Source of the DNA: Stutzerimonas stutzeri
GTDB taxonomy: Bacteria; Pseudomonadota; Gammaproteobacteria; Pseudomonadales; Pseudomonadaceae
Direction: 5' to 3'
NCBI GenBank assembly: GCA_002345575.1
Contig: DDVX01000012.1
Coordinates: 1-33,687, forward strand
DNA: 33,687 nt
Positions 1 to 7,518 of the stretch are shown one piece after another (the first letter of the stretch is position 1; each line of letters begins with the position of its first letter). Position numbers and translations under genes: made by a program. The notes beneath the pieces are model-generated. The model saw only the letters and a program-made list of their open reading frames with translations, was not told the origin of the DNA and made no database searches.

Positions 1-123
1 CAAAAGAAAAGTTTATTTCCTGGTCATGCCGACTTATGGGTGGACGGTTGCTTCGTTCAGTGCTCGGATATCGTCAAGGTGCGCCGCGAAAGTACCAATG
101 ATCTGCTGGCCGGGGAGTGCTAA
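1..123 (+). CDS. possible 3' end of an unidentified gene (5' partial)
   Basis: A reading frame is open from the first base and ends in TAA at 121–123, giving a 40-residue C-terminal fragment with the segment HADLWVDGCFVQCSD near its middle. I do not recognise a family. Its third codon positions are poorer in G/C than those of the neighbouring genes, so it may be a recently acquired gene or simply an open stretch. A short GCTC/GAGC hairpin and the ribosome-binding site of the next gene follow. Only a frame entering from outside the window supports coding. Confidence 0.25.
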   Translation, partial: QKKSLFPGHADLWVDGCFVQCSDIVKVRRESTNDLLAGEC

Positions 124-179
124 GGTCTGAGGGCGCTCGTGCGAGCCTGCAAAATCGACCTTCCGGAGGAGTCAGATTC

Positions 180-1190
180 ATGTCTTACAAAACCATCTAC
201 CTCAAGCCGGGCGGCGGCTATGACAATGTCGTTATCGGTAGTAGCGAAGCGGCAGCACCGAAGGCTGGTGAAATTACCGTAAGGCTGCGTGCTAGTTCCC
301 TCAACTACCATGACTTTGCCGTGGTCAGCGGCATGTGGGGGCCGAGCGTGCAGCGGATTCCCATGGCAGACGGTGCAGGGGAGGTGATTGCCGTAGGCGA
401 GGGCGTCACTGAGTTCGCCGTAGGTGATCAGGTTGTAAGCACTTTCTTTCCTGGCTGGCTCGACGGTGAGCCACAGCAGGAAGGTTTTGGAACGGTACCG
501 GGCGATGGTGTTGATGGATATGCTCGAGAAGCCGTTACGGCGCGTGCCACGTCTTTTACCAAGGCGCCTCAGAGCTGGAGTCACGCTGAGGCTGCAACGC
601 TGACCACGGCCGGCCTGACGGCCTGGCGCGCGTTGATGGCCGACGACTCGCTGAAGCCTGGGGACAGCGTTCTTATCCAGGGTACCGGCGGGGTTTCGAT
701 TTTCGCGCTTCAGTTCGCCAAGATGGCCGGCGCGACGGTTATTGCCACCTCCTCCAGCGACGAGAAACTGGAGCGCCTGAAGGCCATGGGAGCCGACCAT
801 CTAATCAACTACCGCAGCACGCCCAACTGGGGCGAGAAGGTGCGTGAGTTAACTCATGATCGGGGTGTCGATCACGTCATCGAGGTGGGCGGGCCTGCAA
901 CTCTGGAGCAGTCGATGATTGCGGCACGTATTGGCGGGCATATTTCTGTGATCGGCATTCTTACCGGCGTTGCTGGGGAGCTGGGCATCGTCACCGCGCT
1001 GACACGGCAATTGCGCCTGCAAGGTGTGCTGGTTGGAAGCCGTACCCAGCAGCAGGAGATGATCAGGGCTATCGATGCCAACGGCATGCGCCCGGTCATC
1101 GATAGTCATTTCCCGCTGGAGGACATCGTCGAGGCGTTCCGCTATCAGGAAAGTAATCGTCACTTCGGCAAGATCTGCCTCGATATCTAA
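180..1190 (+). CDS. zinc-type alcohol dehydrogenase-like (MDR family) oxidoreductase
   Basis: A 336-residue medium-chain dehydrogenase/reductase expected to use NAD(P)H in the cytoplasm; the substrate cannot be read from sequence. The GroES-like N-terminal domain contains ADGAGEVIAVGEGV and VGDQVV. The Rossmann domain follows, with GTGGVSIFALQFAKMAGA, the MGAD segment and GVDHVIEVGG. The usual catalytic-zinc ligands are not evident (the segment corresponding to the GHE motif reads ADGAGE), so this is probably a zinc-independent enone/quinone reductase-like member. The start is set at ATG 180 because GGAGGAG lies about 8 bases upstream; the frame extends further up but without a ribosome site. 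A long hairpin follows the stop. It stands alone, convergent with the DNA glycosylase gene. Confidence 0.85.
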   Translation: MSYKTIYLKPGGGYDNVVIGSSEAAAPKAGEITVRLRASSLNYHDFAVVSGMWGPSVQRIPMADGAGEVIAVGEGVTEFAVGDQVVSTFFPGWLDGEPQQEGFGTVPGDGVDGYAREAVTARATSFTKAPQSWSHAEAATLTTAGLTAWRALMADDSLKPGDSVLIQGTGGVSIFALQFAKMAGATVIATSSSDEKLERLKAMGADHLINYRSTPNWGEKVRELTHDRGVDHVIEVGGPATLEQSMIAARIGGHISVIGILTGVAGELGIVTALTRQLRLQGVLVGSRTQQQEMIRAIDANGMRPVIDSHFPLEDIVEAFRYQESNRHFGKICLDI

Positions 1191-1263
1191 GCAGGATCGT
1201 CTCTTGAACGCTAGGGCAACCCTTGCCTTGAGCCGGGGCTTATTCCCTGTTGGCTCGATCAGT

Positions 1264-1302
1264 AGCCAAGACGGCCGATACAACGTATCGAGCGTCTTGG
1301 CT
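1264..1302. repeat. long imperfect hairpin downstream of the MDR gene
   Basis: AGCCAAGACG (1264–1273) is exactly complementary to CGTCTTGGCT (1293–1302). Inside it, CGATA (1276–1280) pairs with TATCG (1286–1290) around a five-base loop, with a 2x2 internal mismatch between the two stems. No T run follows on either strand, so it is not a standard intrinsic terminator. It lies in the 198-base gap between two convergent genes and could be a transcript-end hairpin or a dispersed palindrome. I see nothing else in that gap. Confidence 0.6.
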
Positions 1303-1388
1303 TCAAGGTTCATAGAGCGACGGCGACACGTTTAAGGGATTTCAGGAAACCTTCGCCGCCGCTGCTCCCAGCGATTGGCCTTTCCAGT

Positions 1389-2114
1389 TCAAATCAGTGT
1401 CGACTCAGCTCCGCGCAGACCAGAGAGCTTGTTGTGCTTAAGCAGCACGTAATCTTCGCCCTCACGCTGACCACGGCGCAGCGGGTTGCGGGTGCAGTGC
1501 GGGGCGAAGCCAGCGTCGACGAAGCGGTAAGGCAGATGCTCATCGCGACCTGGCGGAATGCCAAGGCGGGTTGTCTGGATAATATCGGGCTGCGCACCAA
1601 TGTCATCGATGCGCAACCGCCTGGAGTCCATGCGTTGCGCGTTCCATTCAACGACTGTCAGCCCCAACGCCTTACACAGCAGCGACTGGCCGGAGCAAAG
1701 GCGGGTGAGCGCGCGTGGACCACCAGCGGCCGCAGGACTGTTGGCTTGCATACGTTCTAAGGATGCCTCGGATGAAAGCGCGTCGACCCAGGGGTAGCCG
1801 GCCTTGATGCATACGGCGTTTCCATCACCTTGGACGCTGAAGTTCAGCGAGTCTCCGCCGCGAGAGTAATAAAGGTAGAGGTGTCCGGCTGGCATGAACA
1901 TAGCCCGCCGTGATGGGCTGTTGCCTAGCGAGGAGTGACTGGCCTTCTCGTTGATGTAGTAGGCCTCAGTTTCGATGATGCGTGCCGATAGCCACAGGCC
2001 GTCTACGCAGTGGCGAATCACTGTTCCCAGCAGCTCTCGTGCGACGAGCTGGGCGTCCCGATCGAAAAAGGCGTCGTCCAGAGTTTTATGGCGTGGTTCG
2101 GCAAGACTGTCCAT
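1389..2114 (-). CDS. DNA-3-methyladenine glycosylase (AAG/MPG family)
   Basis: This is a base-excision repair enzyme that flips out and cleaves alkylated purines such as 3-methyladenine. The family signature is present: RIIETEAYY near residues 45–53, whose second Glu is the expected catalytic base, then ASHSSLGNSPSRR, MFMPAGHLYLYY, and NFSVQGDGNAV, which matches the substrate-pocket segment of mammalian AAG. The conserved C-terminal basic segment CTRNPLRRG is also there. The frame opens at a GTG (2117), but the adjacent ATG at 2114 sits five bases after GGAG and is the better start, giving 241 residues. This family is unrelated to the HhH glycosylases TagI and AlkA. It is a single gene with no operon partner visible. 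Confidence 0.88.
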   Translation of the reverse strand: MDSLAEPRHKTLDDAFFDRDAQLVARELLGTVIRHCVDGLWLSARIIETEAYYINEKASHSSLGNSPSRRAMFMPAGHLYLYYSRGGDSLNFSVQGDGNAVCIKAGYPWVDALSSEASLERMQANSPAAAGGPRALTRLCSGQSLLCKALGLTVVEWNAQRMDSRRLRIDDIGAQPDIIQTTRLGIPPGRDEHLPYRFVDAGFAPHCTRNPLRRGQREGEDYVLLKHNKLSGLRGAESTLI

Positions 2115-2236
2115 CACTACTCCGTTGTAAGAAAGTCTCCCATTCCGACCGTATAAGCGGAACGAATGTCCGGCCTGGAAGGCAATAACCCACGAGACCT
2201 GATGGATGGAGTCGGGCTTTCCTCGTCGTCAGAACG

Positions 2237-2265
2237 CTGAAAGCCCCGCATTGCGGGGCTTTCAG
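2237..2265 (-). terminator. intrinsic terminator of ychF, possibly bidirectional
   Basis: A perfect 14-base inverted repeat (CTGAAAGCCCCGCA and its complement) with almost no spacer gives a GC-rich stem flanked by AAAG/CTTT, 22 bases beyond the ychF stop. The A/T-flanked GC stem is typical of Pseudomonas terminators, although the T run is short. It probably ends the rplY–pth–ychF transcript. Confidence 0.75.
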
Positions 2266-2286
2266 GGGGCTTTCGAGCGTCTTCGG

Positions 2287-3387
2287 TCAGACGTTAAAGC
2301 GGAAGTGCATCACATCGCCGTCCTTGACGATGTATTCCTTGCCTTCCAGACGCCATTTTCCGGCTTCCTTGGCCCCGGCCTCGCCCTTGTACTGAATGAA
2401 GTCGTTGTAGGCGATGACTTCGGCGCGGATGAAACCTTTTTCGAAGTCGGTATGGATCACGGCCGCAGCTTGCGGCGCGGTGGCACCGACCTTGACGGTC
2501 CAGGCGCGTACTTCCTTCACGCCAGCGGTGAAGTAGGTCTGCAGGTTGAGCAGCTCATAACCGGCGCGGATCACCCGGTTCAGGCCGGGCTCTTCGAGGC
2601 CGAGGGCTTCGAGGAACATGTCTTTCTCTTCGCCGTCGTCGAGCTCGGCGATTTCTGCTTCGATCTTGTTGCACACCGGCACTACGGGGGCGCCTTCGGC
2701 GTCGGCGATGGCGCGCACGATGTCCAGCAGCGGGTTGTTCTCGAAGCCGTCTTCGGCAACGTTGGCTATGTACATCACCGGCTTGCTGGTCAGCAGGTGG
2801 AAGCCACGGATGGTCTGCTTCTCCTCGACGCTCATATCACGCAGCAGGGTGCGCGCCGGCTTGCCTTCGGTGAAGTGCGGGATCAGCTTCTCTAGCAGGG
2901 CCTTCTGCGCCAGGGCTTCCTTGTCACCGCCTTTGGCGTTGCGGCTGACCTTTTGCAGTTGCTTCTCGCAGCTGTCGAGGTCAGCGAAGATCAGCTCCAG
3001 GTCGATGATTTCGATATCACGCTTGGGGTCAACACTGTTGGAGACGTGAATGATGTTGTCATCTTCAAAGCAACGTACTACATGGGCGATGGCGTCAGTT
3101 TCGCGAATGTTGGCGAGAAACTTGTTGCCCAAGCCTTCTCCCTTCGAGGCACCTGCGACCAGCCCGGCGATGTCGACGAACTCCATGGTGGTGGGCAGCA
3201 CGCGCTCGGGCTTGACGATCTCGGCCAGCGCGGCCAAGCGCTCGTCTGGCATCGGCACGATGCCGCTGTTCGGCTCGATGGTGCAGAAGGGGAAGTTTTC
3301 TGCAGCGATACCGGACTTGGTCAGGGCGTTGAACAGGGTGGACTTACCGACGTTGGGCAGGCCGACGATGCCGCAATTGAATCCCAT
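2287..3387 (-). CDS. ychF: ribosome-associated ATPase/GTPase YchF (OLA1 family)
   Basis: A 366-residue Obg-related P-loop protein that binds ribosomes and prefers ATP over GTP. The G1 loop LPNVGKSTLFNAL starts near residue 10. The switch region DIAGLVAGASKGEGLGNKF follows. The G4 motif reads NVAEDG rather than NKxD, which explains the relaxed nucleotide specificity of the family. The C-terminal TGS domain contains LQTYFTAGVKEVRAWTV and AEVIAYNDF. Length is normal. It is the last gene of the prs–rplY–pth–ychF run, starting 42 bases after the pth stop, and ends in a strong hairpin. In other bacteria YchF negatively affects oxidative-stress resistance; nothing here tests that. Confidence 0.97.
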   Translation of the reverse strand: MGFNCGIVGLPNVGKSTLFNALTKSGIAAENFPFCTIEPNSGIVPMPDERLAALAEIVKPERVLPTTMEFVDIAGLVAGASKGEGLGNKFLANIRETDAIAHVVRCFEDDNIIHVSNSVDPKRDIEIIDLELIFADLDSCEKQLQKVSRNAKGGDKEALAQKALLEKLIPHFTEGKPARTLLRDMSVEEKQTIRGFHLLTSKPVMYIANVAEDGFENNPLLDIVRAIADAEGAPVVPVCNKIEAEIAELDDGEEKDMFLEALGLEEPGLNRVIRAGYELLNLQTYFTAGVKEVRAWTVKVGATAPQAAAVIHTDFEKGFIRAEVIAYNDFIQYKGEAGAKEAGKWRLEGKEYIVKDGDVMHFRFNV

Positions 3388-3429
3388 GAGTTATAAACCC
3401 TCGCGCAGATGAATCAAAAAAGGGAGCTG

Positions 3430-4014
3430 TCAGGCTTTCTGGCTGTGCAGGTGCCGCATCGCGGCGGTCCAGTCGCCAGCAAGAATTTCTGGCAGTACGT
3501 CGAAGGCGAAATCGATGCTGGCGTCCAGCTTTTCGCGCTCTGCTTGGGGGGCGCGGCCCAGCACATAACCGGTGACCAAGCTGCTATGCCCGGGGTGACC
3601 GATGCCCAATCGCAGGCGGTGAAAATTGTTCTGATTGCCGAGCCTGGCAATTATATCGCGCAGGCCATTATGCCCACCGTGCCCGCCGCCCTGTTTGAGC
3701 TTGGCGACGCCGGGAGGCATGTCGAGTTCATCGTGGGCAACCAAGATGGCCTCGGGGGGAATACGGAAAAATCCGGACAGTGCCGCCACCGCCTGACCGC
3801 TGCGGTTCATGAAGGTGGTGGGGATCAACAGGCGGATATCTTCGTCCTGATGGCGGAATTTTCCGACCAGGCCGAAATACTTGCGATCTACGCTGAGGGT
3901 GACGCCCTTGTGGGCGGCCAGACGCTCAACGAAAAGGGCCCCTGCGTTATGCCGGGTCTGGTCGTATTCGGGGCCTGGATTTCCCAGGCCAACGATCAGT
4001 TGTACGGCAGTCAC
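3430..4014 (-). CDS. pth: peptidyl-tRNA hydrolase
   Basis: The 194-residue Pth1 enzyme cleaves peptidyl-tRNA released from stalled ribosomes, recycling tRNA. All key elements are visible: GLGNPGPEYDQTRHNAG with the catalytic His in RHNAG, TFMNRSG, HDELDMPPG with the catalytic Asp, and GGGHGGHNGLRD with the conserved Asn. The start is GTG at 4014, preceded by GGAAGG; there is no better ATG. It follows rplY by 37 bases and precedes ychF by 42, so the three are probably one transcript. Confidence 0.97.
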   Translation of the reverse strand: MTAVQLIVGLGNPGPEYDQTRHNAGALFVERLAAHKGVTLSVDRKYFGLVGKFRHQDEDIRLLIPTTFMNRSGQAVAALSGFFRIPPEAILVAHDELDMPPGVAKLKQGGGHGGHNGLRDIIARLGNQNNFHRLRLGIGHPGHSSLVTGYVLGRAPQAEREKLDASIDFAFDVLPEILAGDWTAAMRHLHSQKA

Positions 4015-4051
4015 GGCAGAGGCCCTTCCTTTTCAGCAAGCTGCGAGTGGA

Positions 4052-4672
4052 TTACTCGTCAGCGGCTTCTTCTTTCTCGGCGTCGTCATCCTTGCTCACG
4101 CGCGGTGCGTGGATGTTGACGACCGGGAGGTCGCTGCCATGCTGCAGAGCTACCAGGGTAACGCCTTGCGGCAGCTTCAGGTCGCTCATGTGCAGAACCT
4201 GGCCGACTTCCATGTTGGCGATGTCGACTTCGATGAAGTCCGGCAGGTCTTGCGGCAGGCAGGAAACTTCAGCATCTGGCAGGTTCAGGTAGACTTCGCC
4301 ACCCTGCTGCTTGACGCCGATGGAGCTTTCCTGGTTGATCAGGTGCACCGGAACGGTAGCGGTCAGCTTCTGGCCCGCGACAACGCGCTGGAAGTCAGCA
4401 TGCAGAACGAAACCTTTGGCCGGATGGCGCTGCAGCGCCTTGATCACCACGTCCTGGCTCTTGCCATCGACGTTCAGCGTGATGATGTTGCTGAACGCGA
4501 TTTCGTTTTCCAGCATCTTGGCCAGGTCTTTGGCAAGGAGGCTGATCGATTGCGGCGCAGTTTCACCACCGTAGATCACGGCCGGTACGAGGTTAGCGTT
4601 ACGACGCAGGCGGCGGCTCGCACCTTTCCCCAGGTCGGAACGCTCTTGGGCATCCAGATTGAAGTCAGTCAT
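4052..4672 (-). CDS. rplY: 50S ribosomal protein L25 (general stress protein Ctc form)
   Basis: A 206-residue long-form L25 that binds 5S rRNA. The N-terminal L25 domain carries DLGKGASRRLRR and VPAVIYGG; the CTC-type C-terminal domain follows and ends in an acidic tail (DDDAEKEEAADE). The start is ATG 4672 because GGAGAA lies just upstream and MTDFNLDAQERSDLGKG matches known L25 N-termini; the longer open frame to 4762 is leader. A hairpin in that leader may be regulatory. The gene lies 123 bases after prs, the conserved order in pseudomonads. Confidence 0.96.
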   Translation of the reverse strand: MTDFNLDAQERSDLGKGASRRLRRNANLVPAVIYGGETAPQSISLLAKDLAKMLENEIAFSNIITLNVDGKSQDVVIKALQRHPAKGFVLHADFQRVVAGQKLTATVPVHLINQESSIGVKQQGGEVYLNLPDAEVSCLPQDLPDFIEVDIANMEVGQVLHMSDLKLPQGVTLVALQHGSDLPVVNIHAPRVSKDDDAEKEEAADE

Positions 4673-4696
4673 TGTGTTTCTCCAGGATAGCAACAC

Positions 4697-4728
4697 GCCC
4701 GATGTGCTTGCGACCAGCACTGTCGGGC
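4697..4728 (-). promoter_or_regulatory. leader hairpin upstream of rplY
   Basis: GCCCGA/TCGGGC and GTGCT/AGCAC form a two-part stem with a small internal bulge and a seven-base loop, ending about 14 bases before the rplY ribosome site. There is no T run in the transcribed direction, so it is not a plain terminator. A translational control role for L25 is possible but is inference only. Confidence 0.35.
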
Positions 4729-4795
4729 GGTTGGATAAAGCCCCGCATAAGACGGGACACATTTTTCGCTCTGCACGAAGAACCAGGCTTTTGGC

Positions 4796-5737
4796 CTAGC
4801 GGAACATCGCACTGATCGATTCAGCATTGCTGATGCGGCGAACCGCCTCAGCCACCATTGGCGCAATGTCCAACTGGCGAATACGGGTACAGGACTGGGC
4901 GGCAGCCGACAGCGGGATAGTATTGGTCACCACCAGCTCGTCAAGGATCGAGCCTTCGATGTTCTCGATGGCGCGACCGGACAGGATCGGGTGGGTGCAA
5001 TACGCCAGGACCTTCTCGGCACCGTGATCTTTCAGCGCAGCGGCAGCGTGGCACAGAGTGCCGGCCGTATCGACCATGTCATCAACGAGGATGCAGGTAC
5101 GACCTTCGACGTCACCAATGATGTGCATGACTTCTGACACGTTGGCCTTGGGGCGACGCTTGTCGATAATCGCCAGATCCACACCCAGCGCCTTGGCCAC
5201 CGCACGGGCGCGAACCACGCCGCCGATGTCGGGGGAGACGATCATCAGGTTCTCGAATCGCTGTGCCTGAATGTCATCGACCAGGACTGGCGAGCCGTAG
5301 ATGTTATCCACGGGCATGTCGAAGAAGCCTTGAATCTGATCGGCGTGCAGGTCGACGGTGAGGACGCGGTTGACGCCTACTACATCGAGCATGTCGGCCA
5401 CGACCTTGGCGCTGATCGGCACGCGTGCCGAGCGAGGGCGACGATCCTGACGGGCATAGCCAAAGTAGGGGATGACGGCTGTGATACGAGTTGCTGAGGA
5501 GCGGCGGAAGGCATCAGCCATCACTACCAGTTCCATCAGATTGTCATTGGTTGGCGCGCAGGTCGGTTGGATCAGGAAGACGTCCTTACCGCGAACATTT
5601 TCATTGATTTCAACACTGATTTCGCCGTCGGAAAATTTACCGACGTAGGCGTCACCGAGAGGGATATGCAGCTGACGTACGACACGCCGGGCCAGATCAG
5701 GGTTGGCGTTCCCCGTGAAGACCATCATCTTGGACAC
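4796..5737 (-). CDS. prs: ribose-phosphate pyrophosphokinase (PRPP synthetase)
   Basis: This enzyme makes 5-phosphoribosyl-1-pyrophosphate from ribose-5-phosphate and ATP, the precursor for nucleotides, His and Trp. The 313-residue class I enzyme shows GKFSDGEISVEI near residue 34, the catalytic flexible loop ARQDRRPRSAR, VDLHADQIQGFF, and the PRPP-binding loop CILVDDMVDTAGT. The start is GTG at 5737, preceded by AGGCAGG, and gives the Pseudomonas N-terminus MSKMMVFTGN. An intrinsic terminator lies only 35 bases upstream, so transcription must come by read-through or from a promoter overlapping the terminator. Two PRPP-using enzymes, upp and hpt, lie elsewhere in the window. Confidence 0.98.
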   Translation of the reverse strand: MSKMMVFTGNANPDLARRVVRQLHIPLGDAYVGKFSDGEISVEINENVRGKDVFLIQPTCAPTNDNLMELVVMADAFRRSSATRITAVIPYFGYARQDRRPRSARVPISAKVVADMLDVVGVNRVLTVDLHADQIQGFFDMPVDNIYGSPVLVDDIQAQRFENLMIVSPDIGGVVRARAVAKALGVDLAIIDKRRPKANVSEVMHIIGDVEGRTCILVDDMVDTAGTLCHAAAALKDHGAEKVLAYCTHPILSGRAIENIEGSILDELVVTNTIPLSAAAQSCTRIRQLDIAPMVAEAVRRISNAESISAMFR

Positions 5738-5772
5738 GCGCAGTACCTGCCTGAGGGTGGGTCCGATGAAAC

Positions 5773-5809
5773 AAAAAGCTGTTCAAAAGGCCAGGCTTTT
5801 TGAACAGCT
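5773..5809 (-). terminator. intrinsic terminator between tRNA-Gln and prs
   Basis: AGCTGTTCAAAA (5778–5789) pairs with TTTTGAACAGCT (5798–5809) across an eight-base loop; read leftward it is followed by TTTTT. It ends the lolB–ispE–tRNA transcript 11 bases after the CCA end of the proximal tRNA and only 35 bases before the prs GTG. Confidence 0.85.
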
Positions 5810-5819
5810 CTCAAGTGTG

Positions 5820-5894
5820 TGGCAGGGGCGGCTGGATTCGAACCAACGCATGCCAGGATCAAAACCTGGTGCCTTACCGCTTGGCGACGCCCCT
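5820..5894 (-). tRNA. tRNA-Gln(UUG), copy 2
   Basis: A full cloverleaf can be drawn. The acceptor AGGGGCG pairs with CGCCCCT, with a G discriminator and an encoded CCA (TGG at 5820–5822 on the + strand). The anticodon stem CCAGG/CCTGG closes the loop TTTTGAT, giving anticodon TTG at 5862–5860, and the T loop reads TTCGAAT. It is 75 bases including CCA, and identical to the upstream copy 122 bases away. Confidence 0.97.
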
Positions 5895-5941
5895 GTGGAA
5901 AAACATGTTGATGCCTGATTGTACGTACCCTTGAAGGGTTG

Positions 5942-6016
5942 TGGCAGGGGCGGCTGGATTCGAACCAACGCATGCCAGGATCAAAACCTGGTGCCTTACC
6001 GCTTGGCGACGCCCCT
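5942..6016 (-). tRNA. tRNA-Gln(UUG), copy 1
   Basis: The same 75-base gene as copy 2, with anticodon TTG at 5984–5982 and CCA encoded at 5944–5942. It begins 18 bases after the ispE stop with no terminator between, so it is probably cut out of the lolB–ispE transcript. Only 47 bases separate the two copies; they contain a small ACCCTTGAAGGGT hairpin and no clear promoter. Confidence 0.97.
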
Positions 6017-6034
6017 GTATCATACAACCGAATG

Positions 6035-6895
6035 CTAGGCATTCACTTCCTGCTCCAGTTCTTCGAGCTTGCGGTGCAACATCGAGATATTGCGTCCTTG
6101 GGCTACAAAGCCAGGCATGTCGGCTGGAAGCTGGCGGCAGACTTTATCAGCCTCGCCCTTGTTTGGAAAGCTTCCAAACACACAAGCTCCAGTGCCAGTC
6201 ATTCTTGCGGGAACAAATTTGTTCAGCAAGTTCAAAGCGTTACGGACTTCCGGATAACGCTTTTCTACGACCGGCTGGCAGTCGTTATGACCACCCCCTG
6301 CAAGAAGGCTGCGAACTGTAATGGCCGGGGTATTGCGTGTCAACTCCGGGTCGGAAAATATTTCCGCTGTACTAACAGAGACTTGCGGAGCGATGACCAG
6401 ATACCACGGCTCGCTCAATTCCACCGGCTGCAAGCGTTCGCCAACACCTTCGGCGAAGGCTGTGCGACCGCGGACGAATACGGGTACATCGGCGCCGAGT
6501 TCCAGGCCGATTTGGGCCAGGTAATCCTCGCCCAAGTGGGTCTGCCAGAGGTGGTCGAGCCCCAACAGGGTGGTCGCGGCGTCGGAACTGCCACCACCGA
6601 TTCCGCCGCCAATGGGGAGCCGCTTGAGCAGACAGATGTCGGCGCCTTGGCTGCAACCACTGCGCAATTGCAGCAGGCGGGCGGCGCGCACGATGAGGTT
6701 GCTGTCATGGTCGACACCGGGCAGTTCGGTGTGTAGGTGGATGGCGCCATCATCACGCGGCGTGAAGGACAACTCATCGCCATGGTCGAGAAACTGGAAC
6801 AGCGTCTGCAGCTCGTGATAGCCGTCGGTGCGGCGGCCAGTGATGTGCAGCATCAGGTTAAGCTTGGCCGGAGCGGGCAGGCTAAGTGTGGGCAT
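6035..6895 (-). CDS. ispE: 4-diphosphocytidyl-2-C-methyl-D-erythritol kinase
   Basis: The fourth step of the MEP isoprenoid pathway: it phosphorylates the 2-hydroxyl of CDP-methylerythritol with ATP. The 286-residue GHMP kinase shows LPAPAKLNLMLHITGRR with TDGYHELQT at the N-terminus. The glycine-rich ATP loop LPIGGGIGGGSSDAA lies near residue 90, and the C-terminal MTGTGACVFG motif is present. The ATG at 6895 shares its A with the lolB stop (TGATG), so the two genes are translationally coupled. Both tRNA-Gln genes follow directly. Confidence 0.97.
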   Translation of the reverse strand: MPTLSLPAPAKLNLMLHITGRRTDGYHELQTLFQFLDHGDELSFTPRDDGAIHLHTELPGVDHDSNLIVRAARLLQLRSGCSQGADICLLKRLPIGGGIGGGSSDAATTLLGLDHLWQTHLGEDYLAQIGLELGADVPVFVRGRTAFAEGVGERLQPVELSEPWYLVIAPQVSVSTAEIFSDPELTRNTPAITVRSLLAGGGHNDCQPVVEKRYPEVRNALNLLNKFVPARMTGTGACVFGSFPNKGEADKVCRQLPADMPGFVAQGRNISMLHRKLEELEQEVNA

Positions 6896-7515
6896 CAGCG
6901 ACCGAGCTGGCGTGGCTGCCAGTCCTTGATGACCAGAGTGATTTGCAGGTTCCGACCTTCCAGCTTGATGCGCGAAGGCAAGTCGAGACCATCTTCTTCC
7001 TCGTAACCAAGGTACTGAACGCTCCAGCCGTCCTGCTGGAGTGTAGCCAGCCGTCCGTTGTTATCGAGGCTGATACGGCTGCGGCTGTTAGGTGCCGGCA
7101 GGCCGCGTACCCACCAGAGCAGATTGGAAACCGGCAGTTGCCAGCCCAGCTGGCTTTCAACCAGCGCTTCCGGTGACTGCGCCTCGAAACGGCCTTGCCC
7201 GGCGACTTCCAATGTCACGGCGTCCGGTCTGCCAGTGAGGCGGGTGGCGCCGCGACCCAGCGGGCCGGAGAGGCGAATATCGAAATAGTCCTGCCGCTGC
7301 AGCCAGAACAGGGTGCCGCTACCAGAGTCCTTTGGCGCGCGAATGCCGATCTTGCCACTAATCTGCCAGCCATCTATGTGGCTGATACGTGCCTTGTGGG
7401 TTTTCCAGTCTTCAGCATTGCCGGGGCCTTCGACCGACTCTTGCGGGCCGAGGCCGGCGCAACCAGTGAGTAGCAGGGCAAATAGCGGGAGCAGCAGGTT
7501 TCGCATGGGCAGCAT
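6895..7515 (-). CDS. lolB: outer-membrane lipoprotein receptor LolB
   Basis: LolB accepts lipoproteins from periplasmic LolA and inserts them into the outer membrane. The 206-residue protein has a lipoprotein signal with the lipobox LLTGC, so the mature protein should be lipidated on Cys. After it come WQISGKIGIRAP, GSGTLFWLQRQDYFDIRLSG and GWQLPVSNLLWWVRGLPAP, typical of LolB. ATG 7515 was chosen over the ATG three codons later because GGAGAA lies about 11 bases upstream, inside the preceding gene. It starts four bases after the TPR gene stop and ends overlapping ispE. Confidence 0.94.
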   Translation of the reverse strand: MLPMRNLLLPLFALLLTGCAGLGPQESVEGPGNAEDWKTHKARISHIDGWQISGKIGIRAPKDSGSGTLFWLQRQDYFDIRLSGPLGRGATRLTGRPDAVTLEVAGQGRFEAQSPEALVESQLGWQLPVSNLLWWVRGLPAPNSRSRISLDNNGRLATLQQDGWSVQYLGYEEEDGLDLPSRIKLEGRNLQITLVIKDWQPRQLGR

Positions 7516-7518
7516 GGG

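Noticed and set aside
2206..2895. 229-codon + strand frame opposite ychF
   Set aside because: It is the complement of a well-conserved gene, has no ribosome site or known family, and reflects high-GC antisense openness.
5820..6016. Two exact direct repeats 122 bases apart, as a mini CRISPR array
   Set aside because: Each repeat folds as a complete tRNA-Gln with encoded CCA, and no cas genes are near.
5725..6042. Short proteins with repeated DSNQRMPGSKPGALPL
   Set aside because: These are translations of the tRNA-Gln genes, a well-known annotation artefact.
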